Assembly (NCBI RefSeq): GCF_032854445.1
Contig: NC_088295.1
Span: 43,327,385-43,391,384, forward strand
Direction: 5' to 3'
DNA from: Liolophura sinensis
Lineage: Eukaryota; Mollusca; Polyplacophora; Chitonida; Chitonidae
DNA length: 64,000 nucleotides
Within the stretch, counting starts at the first letter, position 1. Every line of letters begins with the position of its first letter. The notes under the pieces are model-generated. The model saw nothing but the letters and a program-made list of their open reading frames with translations, searched no databases and had not been told where the DNA came from. The position numbers and the translations under genes are program-made. This document shows positions 21,291 through 33,182 of the stretch, piece by piece.

Positions 21291-22114
21291 TGGCCTGCAG
21301 TGACAGACGCTTTACACGACGGAGCTAGCGGGCGAACCGTTAGTATATGCATGATGAGCTCAAAACAATTAATGTCCCATGCATGTTATCGAAGCAATGG
21401 ATTATTTACGACATGGGGGAGCAGTAAATATTCCAATTCACCTTTGGGAGATTTAATGTATTGATGGATGGATTCACTGGAACAATAAAGTTATGCCAAA
21501 ACAACAACAAAAAACAGTTAGAATCAACTATCAGATTCATTTTTTCTGTTGGTTTTGGAGGTTTGTTATAAGTAAATGTTCAACGTTTCACAACCTTCAA
21601 CTTCAAAGATAGTTTGGTCCATAAAAATGCTTGTTATATTATAAATAGCAGCAATACGCTCGTTTCTGATCATGGATTGAATAAATTATAAATCCTGGCG
21701 ACACAAACGATCTATTATCATGTCAGTTGTGTGGCTATGTTATACGCTTGTGAACATAGATTTTAGCATATATGTTTTATAACAGTGTTGGCAAAAAGCA
21801 AAAGATATCACACAAGTTTAACAAATAAATGAATGAACAACTATAGTTAGAAGTGGCATCGGTGTATATTGACCAACATAAGACATGTGACAACGTTAAT
21901 TCTTTGATGGGAAAGTACGTGATGCGGGTTAATCAATCATCTTGTCATTTGCTAAAATAAAATTATTTCAGTTTTACGAATTATATGTCTAAACATATAA
22001 GGTCAGTATAAAATCTAAATTTTATCCCACTTTCCAAAAACATGTGATTCTTTTACGAGAAAGTTCATGATGTTTGCTAAAGCAGTTTTGCAAATTATAT
22101 AATTGAACTTTGAT
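21291..22114. other. Gene-poor intergenic DNA
   Basis: No gene, repeat array or mobile element recognised. Confidence 0.35.
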
Positions 22115-22205
22115 TTTGGTGTTATAATGATATCTGTTACGACCTTTGGTGTTATGATGATGCCTGTAACGACCTTTGGTGTTATGATGATGTCTGTTAC
22201 GACCT
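22115..22205. repeat. 30-bp tandem repeat, three units
   Basis: Three units of TTTGGTGTTATGATGATGTC plus TGTTACGACC, with 1-3 differences per unit. The period is exactly 30 bp. Confidence 0.85.
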
Positions 22206-22261
22206 AATATGTGTAAAGCATTTGTCCAATTAACACCCACACTAAAGCTTACAGAATTTAG

Positions 22262-22496
22262 AGTTTTACTGTAGAATATTTCACTTATATGATGGCCGCC
22301 AGCATTATGGTGGGATGAAACCCGCCAGAGCTCGGGAAACCCACAACCATCCGCAGATTTCTGCCAGATCTTCCCACGTACGTCCAGCGAGGAAGCCAGC
22401 ATGAGCTGGACTTAGACTCACAGCGACCACATTGGTGAGAGTCTTCTGGGTCATTATGCCGCACTGTTACGCTAACCACCAGGCCACGGAGCCTCA
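22262..22496 (-). mobile_element. SINE family A, near full length
   Basis: The reversed element runs from AGAATATTTCACTTATATGATG through GCCAGCATTATGGTGGG to ACTCACAGCGACC (B-box side) and GCTAACCACCAGGCCACGG (A-box side). The tail before it is worn. No confident target-site duplication. Confidence 0.85.
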
Positions 22497-22939
22497 AATT
22501 TCCGAAAGCAGTGAATGCCGCTTTGTTGTTTTGGGAACTAGATACAAGGTAGATAACAGTAGCATGGACACCCTTTGAGAAAATTGATTAAAGTGAAAGA
22601 CCACTCTAAAATGATGTCTTTATATCCGATGAAAGACCTTTAAAAATTGTCCAGGAATATAGTTACTTCTGCAGAAAAAGCTGGTCTCTGAGGGGGCTAG
22701 ACTATTGACAAGTGCTTTGTGCTATTCTCAAATGCATTTCACGACCAGGTTTGGCAGGGGAGTAAACTTGGTTGAGTTTGAAGGAAACCACTGCTCTTCG
22801 ACAGGCACGTGGCAAGCCTTATAGATGTGTGCAACCGAACTGGGTTGCTGCAGTGCTTTCTGCAGTATACACTTTCTCTCCGTGTTGCTACAAAGTTATC
22901 TCCCTTGTACCTTGACGTCATTTCATATTGATTCATTTC

Positions 22940-23153
22940 TTTGATTGATTGGTGTTTAACGTCATACTCAAGAAATATTTACTTAAATTATGGCTGCCAG
23001 ATTAATGGGAGAAGAAATCGTACCCGGAGTAAACCACCGCTTTCCGTCAAGTATACCTGACAAACCAGTTAACATAAAGCCACAGGCAAAGTAGCGAGAA
23101 CTGGAGTCGAATGCGCCAAGTAGGCCTATTTGCCCAATGATCTGACAGCTCGA
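22940..23153 (-). mobile_element. SINE family B, old copy next to a younger SINE
   Basis: TTGATTGGTGTTTAACGTCATACTC opens the reversed tail. The middle GTACCCGGAGTAAACCACCG is diagnostic of family B in this window. The younger family A copy at 23,163 inserted at its head end. Confidence 0.7.
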
Positions 23154-23418
23154 AGGTCGTTTCATTTATTTATTCATTTGATTGGTGTCTTACGCCGTAC
23201 TCAAGAATATTTCACTTATACGACGGCCGCCAGCATTATGGTGGGAAGAAACCGGGCAAGCTCCAGGGGAAACCCACGACCTTCCCACTTACAGCCGGAG
23301 AGGAAGCCAGCATGAGCTGGACTTGAACTCACAGCGACCGCATTGGTGAGAGTCTCCTGGGTCATTACGCTGCGCTATCGCGCTAACCAACTGAACCACG
23401 GAGGCCCCGAGGTCGTTT
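23154..23418 (-). mobile_element. SINE family A, full length, with target-site duplication
   Basis: The element at 23,163-23,409 is flanked by AGGTCGTTT at 23,154-23,162 and 23,410-23,418 (9 bp). On the minus strand the head has GGTTCAGTTGGTTAGCGCG (A box) and GAGTTCAAGTCCAGC (B box), then the body and a (TTTA)n tail on the left. This copy best shows the tRNA origin of the family. Confidence 0.9.
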
Positions 23419-24682
23419 TAAAGCACGTTTGAATGTCCAGTTGACGTATACGACGGAGATGAATTCACTACACCCTTTAGAGAAAAAACCAATATAAAGG
23501 CCAAACCTGGATTCGAACACGCAATTGTGTTTGTCGTGCGCTTGACTGGGTACAATGTTAGGGGGTCGGGCAAATTAAAATACAAATGCACGTTCATCTA
23601 TATTGCTTTTAAATAGTAAATTATGATTAGGTAGGACATAATGTCTGGAATCTTTGGTATGGCATTACAGTCATAAAGCCTTGTTCATAAATGAATTAGT
23701 TAATCCCTTGCAAAAAATACTTTCACCGTCAGTTTCTAATCGCCAGCATTGTTAGTTTACATGTGTAAAAAATTTGCAAAATTTAAGCTCAAAATAAGAA
23801 ATCCTCTAGAAACTTTGCATGCAGCGTTTGCATTTGGATACTCATATCAAACAGAAAAACCAAAAAACAAACATAAGTTCTTCTTATGTAATTAATTTAT
23901 GTTATGGACCAGGAGTAATTCATGCAGGAAAGACAGTGACATATGCCAATTGAAGTTCTTTAAAGGAAGCAATACTAGTTCAAATTATTTAATATTCTTC
24001 TTTAATGGCCACACGTTTTTTTCGCTTCACTATAAGAATATTCCTGGCCTCGCTGATTAAAAGCCGTTGTCAGAAAACAAACGACCATTGAAAACATCTG
24101 TAGCAGTTGCCGTAAGTTCTTCTTTTTGAAGGTTTGACGAACCAGTTATGCCATCCATGATAGCACCTCAGTCATAGGTCTCTGAACAGTGGCCCTTATA
24201 CACCATACATGTATCTATAAATGATAGTTAATAGTTCAGGAAAAGGCCTCTACATCATTTATCAACGTCAGCGAGAGTAAAATCAGTAGACAAGTACAAG
24301 GGTACTGAAACGAAACAACAAAGCATGTTATGTATAAAGGAAGAATGTAGAGAAAAGAAAAAAATTAAAAGGAAAGGGGTTGACGGGGAGAAGAAAATTG
24401 CATTGGCTTGAGAACTGTTTCAGTATGTTGTAACAGAATGTTTTATTTTGTGTTGGACTGACTACAATGCATTTCGTGTTTTCAATATGCCCGTGAGAGT
24501 GATCTCCCTTTATATGGGCCAGTCTGTAAAATGGAACATGCTGAATTATAGGCAACCTACAGCTTCTATACCAAACTGAATAATATAAAAAACGATGCCT
24601 TATTAGTGCGAAGTTACGATCCATAAATATAAATTACATGCACTTTACCTAATTGTATTCATTGTTTGGTTGGAGGGGATTT
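23419..24682. other. Gene-poor intergenic DNA
   Basis: No supported gene or repeat. A 98-codon minus-strand frame at 24,328-24,624 has no recognisable domain. Confidence 0.35.
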
Positions 24683-24876
24683 AGACAATAACTGTTAGAC
24701 GATAAGACCAGCAGACAACACCAGACAATAACTGTTAGACGATAAGACCAGCAGACAACACCAGACAATAGCTGTTAGACGATAAGACCAGCAGACAACA
24801 CCAGACAATAACTGTTAGACGATAAGACCAGCAGACAGCACCAGACAATAACTGTTAGACGATAAGACCAGCAGAC
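24683..24876. repeat. 40-bp tandem repeat, about five units
   Basis: The unit ACCAGACAATAACTGTTAGA plus CGATAAGACCAGCAGACAAC repeats at an exact 40-bp period with only two single-base variants, so the array is young. Confidence 0.95.
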
Positions 24877-25206
24877 CTTGGTTTTTATCTGGAGAAACCT
24901 GTTTACAAATTATGAGATACTCTATTCCAAGGGTGGACTTGTATGGGCCAAAGTAGTTTTCTTGGTGTTAGTTTGGAGAGCCCGGATTCCAGCCAGGAGA
25001 GGGTCATTTTCCATGGTAAGATTGTGTACTGAAGTTCTAAATCGGGACGTCAATTGTGACACCCAACGCACAAGGAACAGGGGTTATTCGCTTGCTGTTT
25101 GTTCAAGCAAACGAGCAATACACAGAGATGAACAAACCACAGTACTGTGGACGGCGTCTCAACTGCGAGGAGTATGGGAGTGTGGCTGACAATTGTCTAG
25201 AAATTA
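24877..25206. other. Short gap between array and SINE
   Basis: No gene recognised. A 103-codon + frame (24,878-25,189) shows no domain; it is less AT-rich than its surroundings but has no supporting splice or homology signal. Confidence 0.3.
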
Positions 25207-25418
25207 AGTTGTGAGTTGAAGTCAAGTTCATACTGGCTTCCTCTCCGGCCGTACATGGGAAGTAACCTGCGGATGGTCGTGCCAGTAACCTGCGGATGGT
25301 CGTGGGTTTCCCCCAGGCTCTGCCCGGTTTCCACCCACCATAATACTGGCCGCCGTCGTATAAGTGAAATATTCTTGAGTACGGTGTAAAACACCAATCA
25401 AATAAATAAATAAATAAA
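25207..25418 (+). mobile_element. SINE family A with internal 23-bp duplication
   Basis: It has a B-box-side remnant (GTGAGTTGAAGTCAAGTTC), the body and an (AAAT)n tail. The block AGTAACCTGCGGATGGTCGTG occurs twice in tandem (25,261 and 25,284), unlike the other copies. It is 5'-truncated in the head. Confidence 0.88.
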
Positions 25419-25938
25419 ACAAAAGGGAGAGACAAACAATAATGCAGAGGTGCATGGTGTAAGACCTACTTTGAAACACACAGCAAGGCCTGTCTTGTTT
25501 CATTTGTGATCTCGGAGGGAGTAAGTGTCAGAATAATCGTTGACCAAGCTAACTCAGATCATGTCGGATGCACATCCGAATTAACGCTCACTTGGTTGTA
25601 ATCTGTGAAGGCCACAGTGATAGCGAGTAAAACCAGAGCAGGTACGATAGTTTTCACAAATTGTCACACATATTACAGGGGATATCCGGCCTGTTGTCAG
25701 TTTCTCTCAGTCAGGGCTTTATTCTATCTGTTCCTGTGAATGCTTAAAAAAGTAGCAATTTATAAGTCATAGGTAAAACCATGAAAGATGCAGGTAGGAA
25801 ACAAAAATGGGAATAACACTGAAGGGATTAGTTTCCCGATTTACTATTTATTCATAATTAGCTACCCCTATATATATTGTTAAATAGAGTGTGAAGAAAT
25901 ATTTAAAAAGGTGCATCAATCTGAGCAATATGGCTATT
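25419..25938. other. Gene-poor intergenic DNA
   Basis: No gene or repeat recognised. Confidence 0.35.
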
Positions 25939-26315
25939 AAAATCACTAAAGAGTGAGTGAGTGTGCTTGGGGTTTAACGTCGTACTCAACAATTTTTCAG
26001 TCATATGACGACGAAGGAATCATTAGGGTGCATGTACGTGTAATGTGCCTCCTTGTTGCAGTACGGATTTCCACCGCTCTTTTATTTAGTGCTGCTTCAC
26101 TGAGACGACTTACCGAAGGCAAGTAAGCCGCCCCGCCCGAGCCATTATACTGATACGGGTCAACCAGTCGTTGCACTATCCCCTTCATGCTGAACGCCAA
26201 GCGAGGAAGTTACAACTTCCTCTTTTAAAGTCTTAGGTGTGACTCGATCAAGGATTGATCCTGGATCTACCGGTCCCGAAGCGGGCGCTCTACCAACTGT
26301 GAAAATCACTAAAGA
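25939..26315 (-). mobile_element. SINE family C with 14-bp target-site duplication
   Basis: AAAATCACTAAAGA occurs at 25,939-25,952 and 26,302-26,315. The element in between (25,953-26,301) reads on the minus strand as a tRNA-like head (GTAGAGCGCCCGC, then GATCAATCC as B box), a body, and the tail TTGAGTACGACGTTAAACCC followed by ACTC repeats. It lacks the first nucleotides of the head that the 56.5 kb copy has. The intact duplication indicates a recent insertion. Confidence 0.93.
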
Positions 26316-27964
26316 CCCACCCAAAACAGCCGTGTCTGCTCTCGTCATTTCACAGCTGAAAGCTACGATAGGAATATTAGGAGAGTACTGATAAAATAGC
26401 ATTATTTGAACTGAAAACTGATAGATACGGGTACGAAATTTCTGTCCACAAACGCCAGCGTTCACATCGTACATGTATTTATGTTTTACGCTATTTTACA
26501 TGTTCCTATATAGGCATAGGCTATTCACAATACCGAAAATAGCATGTGCCGGTCGTTGTCAGCGAATATAGGTATATATAGAATCCCTCGGGGAACAGAA
26601 TGATATTTATTGTGAAGTGGACAGAGGGAAAGAATAGTAAATAAATATTAAATCTTAAGATTAACACACGAAATGAAAAGTGTAACACAGGATAAAGCTA
26701 TAGCTTACCAGTAAGTTTTGCCAGCGCGGTTGGAAATGCCTGGATAAAGATCGAAATCAAAGTCTGAAAACAGACAGCCTGATCAGAGAAGCCAGTGTGT
26801 CATAATCCCGAACTTCAACGTCGTCCATTATGGGTTCAAATGGATACGATAGTATCTTTACTTCTATGTGGCAAGAATCCATCTCGAAAATGAGAACGTT
26901 TTGATAACAATTCCCAGGTTATTTAGGCCAGCTAGACTTGGGTTGGCCATCTGTTGACCATCTGTGACGTCACCTGCGAGCTTGGCTAGGGCAGTAAATC
27001 TGTTGTGAATGTAAGCCATTATTACATTTCTCAGAAGCCTTCCCGGTAATATGCTACTCTTTATAACTGGGACAAGTAGGTAAATCTGGACACTAATCCT
27101 TTAATAGCAATTTATTACGCCACTGGTCTGGATAATTTAAAATGCTGTGAGACTGTGACACGAAAACAATATGAAGGGGTCATGACGTGGGAATGCTTCG
27201 TCCACCAGCAGAATCTCGGTTAAACGGGTACCCTACGTGTTCAATATGAACGTCTCCATGTGTCCAATAAGTCATTTACCCTTTCTCGTGTAAGGCAGTA
27301 TTCAGGAAAAAAAAAAAAAAACAGGTCAACTAAACGAAGACGGTCTCTTCCAAATTCAAGCCCGTAATCAGTTGATCTTTGGCCCAATCCAAATTAGCAA
27401 TCAACCAATCAGTCAATCATGGGGACAATCACTCAGCATTTAAAGCTGAGTGACGCCTGCGATTTCGACCATTTCCCATGCCCTTCATGCCGTCTTTACA
27501 CGCCACTGTCATCTTGTTGACAACGTCATCTCTTTAGAAGAGCATTCTTCGTCGGCTTTTGTCTGTCAATTAAAAATAGCCCGGCTTACACAAGCGAATC
27601 ACGGCGAGTCCTGACCATTAACGTGCTTGTCGGTGATGTACGAACAAGCGGAGGACACGAGTGTCAATCCAACAGGCTGTCCAGCCGCACGGATGACATC
27701 GGAGCAATGCTGCAAACACCAGCCCCTGGGAACCACATCACTCGGAAACTACAGAGAACAGTCACATCTAAGTGACCTCGTGTACAAATAACGGCCATTT
27801 TGTATAATTATTTCCCCTAATGTTTTATAGGGACAGGATGTCCTAGTTTTTTGAATCTTGTAGGAAAGTGTGAGAGAATTTTTTGGCCCATACAATTCAA
27901 AAAAATGTTTGTATTTTTTTCTCGTTATAGTCGTGCAGGTTGACGTGTGGAATGATATAACTCC
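26316..27964. other. Gene-poor intergenic DNA
   Basis: No gene supported. A poly(A) run lies near 27,306-27,321. The segment 27,540-27,760 is less AT-rich than its neighbours, but I see no coding pattern. Confidence 0.35.
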
Positions 27965-28572
27965 AACCAGTATGATACAATATTTAACCCAAACAACATG
28001 ATGTAAACCCAACATGATGTAAAACCAACAATATGATGTAAACTCAAACAACATAATGTAAACCCAACAACATGATGTAAACCCAACAATATGATGTGAA
28101 CCCAACAACATGATGTAAACCCAACATGATGTAAACCCAACAATATGATGTAAACCCAACAATATGATGTGAACCCAACAGCATGATGTAAACCCAAACA
28201 ACATGATGTAAACCATGATGTAAACCCAAGAACATGATGTAAACCCAAGAACATGATGTAAACCCAACAATATGATGTGAACCCAACAACATGATGTGAA
28301 CCCAAGAGCATGATGTAAACCCAAACAACATGATGTAAACCATGATGTAAACCCAAGAACATGATGTAAACCCAAACAACATGATGTAAACCATGAGGTA
28401 AACCAAATAACATGATGTAAACCCAACAATATGATGTGAACCCAACAACATGATGTGAACCCAAGAACATGATGTAAGCCCAACAACATGATGTAAACCC
28501 AAACAACATGAGGTAAACCAAATAACATGATGTAAACCCAAGCAACATGATGTAAACCCAACAACATGATCA
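27965..28572. repeat. 17-20-bp tandem repeat, about 30 units
   Basis: The unit AACAACATGATGTAAACCC varies between 17 and 20 bp (AACAT, AACAACAT, AAACAACAT, AAGAACAT starts). Some groups of units recur as blocks (for example AAACCATGATGTAAACCC next to AAGAACATG). The right edge decays gradually. Long hydrophobic frames on the minus strand come only from the repeat. Confidence 0.93.
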
Positions 28573-30189
28573 AACAACATATCATAACTCATGATACAAC
28601 GCAAACAAAAATGATATACAACCCCAAAACAACGCCATTTACACAACAATTTGCTTACAGCGCTTTGTGACACGTCTCTGATATATCTATAGGCGTCGCA
28701 ACAGACACTTGTATCGTCAACCAATCTTCATTTAGCATCTACTTGAAAAGAGAAAGTACAAAGTAAGCAATAAGATGCGAGTTATATAAATGAAGTAGAC
28801 AAGATATTTCGATATTGTGGAAAAGACGCAAATGGGTAAGGAGTGTACATGGGTATGATGACATTTAATCACTATCCAAATTGTGTACCATCCTGCCTAG
28901 TTTATACTGAGTTGTCGTTAATCAAAACTATGTACATGTATCTCGAATGCATTTAACATGTAGTGGGTCATATATCTGACGTGGCGATTTAATTCAACAC
29001 GATACATAATACAATCCCTAGCCCTAGGTTACGCGGGATTAGGCACAATTATGATGCAAAGCGCCAGAGATTCCGAACACTTTGGTCACATTTAGTCACA
29101 ATAGAATTATAATCATTCTAAAATTAGAAACCTTTGTGTAAAGGCATTTGACGAAATATTCTTGACACACTAAAGTTTTGTTAGTATTTACATAATACTT
29201 GGTTGAAATTGCTTCTTTATAGAGGCAATTTGTGTAGACATTTTAAATCTGATGTGTTGTGCAACTGATGGAGGCTCCATTGAGAGTGACGTTAATGTAG
29301 CGGTGACTGGTTTTAGTAAACACAAACACACTTAATGGCATCATTCCTTCAACTGAATCTGTTTGAGGAAAAGTAGTAAAGCGGGTAGTGAAAAACATGG
29401 CTTCTTTCTGTATCAGAGTTGTTGTCTAACCGATAGTCCCAGTGATGGCTCTGTTTGAGAGTGGCAGACTAGTGTGCACAGCTAAGCCCCGTAGCTAATT
29501 CCTCCCGACAGCACGCTCATCACATGAATTCTCTAATTGTCGTGTCACATGGATTAACGCAATGGAAAATAACTTCTACAACCCCTTCCAATTATCCTTT
29601 TAAGTTTACATTCTGGACAGAAGCTCACATTTTTTGTCACAAGTTTCATTCTCCTCGGCATTCTTCAATTCAAATGATATCACTGACCCTAAATAGCTCA
29701 GCCCGTATAAAGGAGTCAAAGTTTATTTTCTTAATCGCTTTAATTGCCCGGCCTCTCCTCGTCACAGTGACACATTCGGACAGTTTGTCAGTAAATAATT
29801 GCCCTTTTATTCCACTCTCTTTGTGAAGATAAATCGTGTAATGTAAACTTTTGAATCACACCAGATATACATTTTAAGAATATTTTTAAGAAACCCCATT
29901 GTTTCTTGCATGCAATCGTTGTGTAGCAATTATTTATGTACTTATTTTAGTTTTTATTAGTGTTTTTATGGCTGTTATAAATAGAATGACCTTTTCCCAG
30001 CTTAACCTGCCAATTTGAGGTTGAACATGCGTACAAAGGCTAATATTCAAAGGAATAAAACTGTGAATGTATGAATCTAATGGCGAGTCGAACACAATGG
30101 AACTCTGGAAAAAAGTTTTAAGCTTCTGATGTTACTGTTGATAGACTACTTCGTTTATAAACGACAAAGCATTGATCTTCGACCATCAC
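28573..30189. other. Gene-poor DNA with a possible regulatory patch
   Basis: No gene supported. The part 29,440-29,830 differs from the surroundings by balanced composition and clustered AATTA/TTAAT and TGACAG-like words; its 100-codon + frame (29,524-29,826) has no domain. Confidence 0.35.
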
Positions 30190-31452
30190 TGGCTTATTGG
30201 TAATACCCTTAGTGTATTGGCGCAATCATTTGCTTATCGGTAATAGCGTTGGCGTGTTGGCACTATCTTTGAATTATTGGTAACACTCTTGAAGTAGTAG
30301 TGCTATCTTTTGTGTATATATTTTGGTTTATTGGTATTATTAGGCCGTTGGCGTCTTGACACTATCATTGGATTACTGAGAATGCAGTTGGCGTATTGAC
30401 ACTGCCATTGGATTACTGAGAATGCTGTTGGCATATTGACACTGTCATTGGATTACTGAGAATACTGTTGGCGTATTGACACTGCCATTGGATTACTGAG
30501 AATGCTGTTGGCGTATTGACACTGTCATTGGATTACTGAGAATGCTGTTGGCATATTGACACTGCCATTGGATTACTGAGAATGCTGTTGGCGTATTGAC
30601 ACTGTCATTGGATTACTGAGAATACTGTTGGCGTATTGACACTGTCATTGGATTACTGAGAATACTGTTGGCATATTGACACTGCCATTGGATTACTGAG
30701 AATACTGTTGGCGTATTGACACTGTCATTGGATTACTGAGAATACTGTTGGCGTATTGACACTGTCATTGGATTACTGAGAATGCTGTTGGCGTCTTGAC
30801 ACTGTCATTGGATTACTGAGAATGCTGTTGGCGTATTGACACTGCCATTGGATTACTGAGAATGCTGTTGGCGTATTGACACTGTCATTGGATTACTGAG
30901 AATACTGTTGGCGTATTGACACTGCCATTGGATTACTGAGAATACTGTTGGCATATTGACACTGCCATTGGATTACTGAGAATGCTGTTGGCGTATTGAC
31001 ACTGCCATTGGATTACTGAGAATACTGTTGGCGTATTGACACTGCCATTGGATTACTGAGAATGCTGTTGGCATATTGACACTGCCATTGGATTACTGAG
31101 AATGCTGTTGGCATATTGACACTGCCATTGGATTACTGAGAATACTGTTGGCGTATTGACACTGTCATTGGATTACTGAGAATACTGTTGGCGTATTGAC
31201 ACTGTCATTGGATTACTGAGAATACTGTTGGCATATTGACACTGTCATTGGATTACTGAGAATACTGTTGGCGTCTTGACACTGTCATTGGATTACTGAG
31301 AATGCTGTTGGCGTCTTGACACTGTCATTGGATTACTGAGAATGCTGTTGGCGTCTTGACACTGTCATTGGATTACTGAGAATGCTGTTGGCGTCTTGAC
31401 ACTGTCACTTGATTACTGAGAATGCTGTTGGCGTATTGACACTATGCCATTG
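30190..31452. repeat. 40-bp tandem repeat, about 27 clean units plus degenerate left edge
   Basis: The clean unit GGATTACTGAGAATRCTGTT plus GGCRTMTTGACACTGYCATT repeats at an exact 40 bp from about 30,343 to 31,445. Units differ mainly at four fixed positions (ATG/ATA before CTG, GCG/GCA, TATT/TCTT, GCC/GTC). To the left (30,190-30,342) lie diverged units such as ATTGGTAATACCCTTAGTG with a similar period. Confidence 0.95.
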
Positions 31453-32689
31453 GTAGGAACACAAATTTCCACACACGTGTAAAACTCTATGCAATATTGT
31501 AGTGTCAGACTCAGAAATCTTTTTGTTGTTGGTCTTTCTACATCATTGTGTAGAATAGTCATTATGTCACGTAGTTATGTGCCAACAAAAATCCTCAACG
31601 AAATAAATACGATGAGTTTATTATTTATCTCACTTTCTAGTGCCTCGTTTTATTTGCTTATAGACGAGAGTTGACGTTGAGCCGTCATTCACCTATTTCC
31701 TTATGTTACCCTTGAAGTGTCTTCTTTAATCCCCGGGATTTGTGAGACCACTGAACAGAGCGTGGGTCCATAACTACAGAGGAATAGCGGTTGGTCGTGT
31801 CACGTCATTTCAATATTTGAGCAAGGTAAACTGATTCAAGTTTTCTTCTCAGGTTTGTTTGCGCCGTATGTCAGAAGGAGTAAATTTGATTTCGATGCTC
31901 GCCGAGCTCGAACTGTGTATTTGTCATTCAGTCAGCCTCAGCTATATAGCCATGCAGGGTGTATTCTGGGAGTCCAGACTGGCTAGCAGAGGTTTGGGGG
32001 CCCGTGTTCCATGCCACATCCCGCACACTCAGTCCTGTCCCTTTGTTTGTGGGACAGATCTGCCGAGTAAACTTTACTTTTTGTTTTTGTCTTTATCACC
32101 TGATGTATGCAGAAGTTACAGGCTCCCCTAATGTGAGAAACGCTTAGAAAATAGGGACGAGTTGGGCCCATATCCCTACACTGGCTCGCACGTGACATGG
32201 CGGACTTGTTTTGGTCGGGATAGACTGTTTACAGAGAGTGTTAACGTCTACCTGAGTACTCAAGATCGCAGCGTGCAGTATTAGGGTAGAATTCCGCTCA
32301 AACTCTTTAGATGTAGAACACACTAGATGACAAGATTCCACGAAAACATTTGTCCAAAGATCAGTCAGGATTGCGACTCGTTCGCTGAGGTTAAATCAAG
32401 TCATAAGTCATTCAGTTGCACGTGCCTTCTCTGATAACTGATGGCTTAGGATTGAAGTCTCTGCGATGCCGACTTCGTTCCAGTTTCCAAATGAGCAATG
32501 GTGGCAAACTGAACCTGACCAGAGAATCTTCTTGAAGGTTTTCTAGAGTATGTCACAAAGACCTGAAACTAGTTGTTTCTTTTATCTTCTCATATTCCAG
32601 CATTGGTCACCTTCTCCCACCCTACATAGTGTCATTCAGGGCCCCTGAAAACTGATGATTTGTAAATTATAAAGGAGTTAATCGAATTG

Positions 32690-32750
32690 AATTTATTTAT
32701 TTTGTTGGAGTTTTACGCTGTCCTCACGAATATTTCATACTTTGGTGGTC
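32690..32750 (-). mobile_element. SINE tail relic
   Basis: TTTATTTATTTTGTTGGAG, TTTTACGCTGTCCTCACGAA and TATTTCATAC match the reversed tail with several changes. Confidence 0.5.
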
Positions 32751-33182
32751 TCTTAACCGGTGCAAACTGAAGTGAACGGTTTCTTGACTTAACATCCAGC
32801 CATGGATTTCTTTTCTGAAGCAAAGATTAGATTGTTACATATTGTTAACATTGGCGCTGTTGATTAAGAAAAGTAATAACCAACATTTAGTTATGTATTC
32901 CATTCTCAAGACTTTTCCCCTTGTACGATGGTGGCCATGTATGTTAAATCTGATGACAGCACAGCATTTTTTTTACCTAATTCTGCTTAAGCCATGTAGA
33001 AAGGGGCGTGTAATTTGCTAGTTTTTATGCATTTACATGAACAGTTGCAATGAAACCCTAACTGAGCTAAAATGACGAGAAGCCGTATTTCACCGGTTGC
33101 ATGTGATCATTTGCCAGCTATTACACTGTTGTCGCTACTCAGGGTTTTCTCTCTATGCTGTACCGGTACGTCTTAATTATAA

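Noticed and set aside
23320-23409. tRNA-like sequence with A and B boxes
   Set aside because: It is the head of a SINE with target-site duplications, not a free tRNA gene. The same holds for 20,720, 26,250, 50,850 and 56,860.
25228-25503. Repeated peptide RTQEYFTYTTAASIMVGGNRAEPGGNPRPSAG in many frames across the window
   Set aside because: It is the translated body of SINE family A. It recurs only where that element is inserted.
27749-28724. Long hydrophobic minus-strand frames (up to 278 codons)
   Set aside because: They are simple translations of the AACAACATGATGTAAACCC array and its flanks.
30343-31445. Regularly spaced repeats resembling a CRISPR array
   Set aside because: Units are contiguous 40-bp tandem repeats without unique spacers or cas genes, in a eukaryotic sequence.
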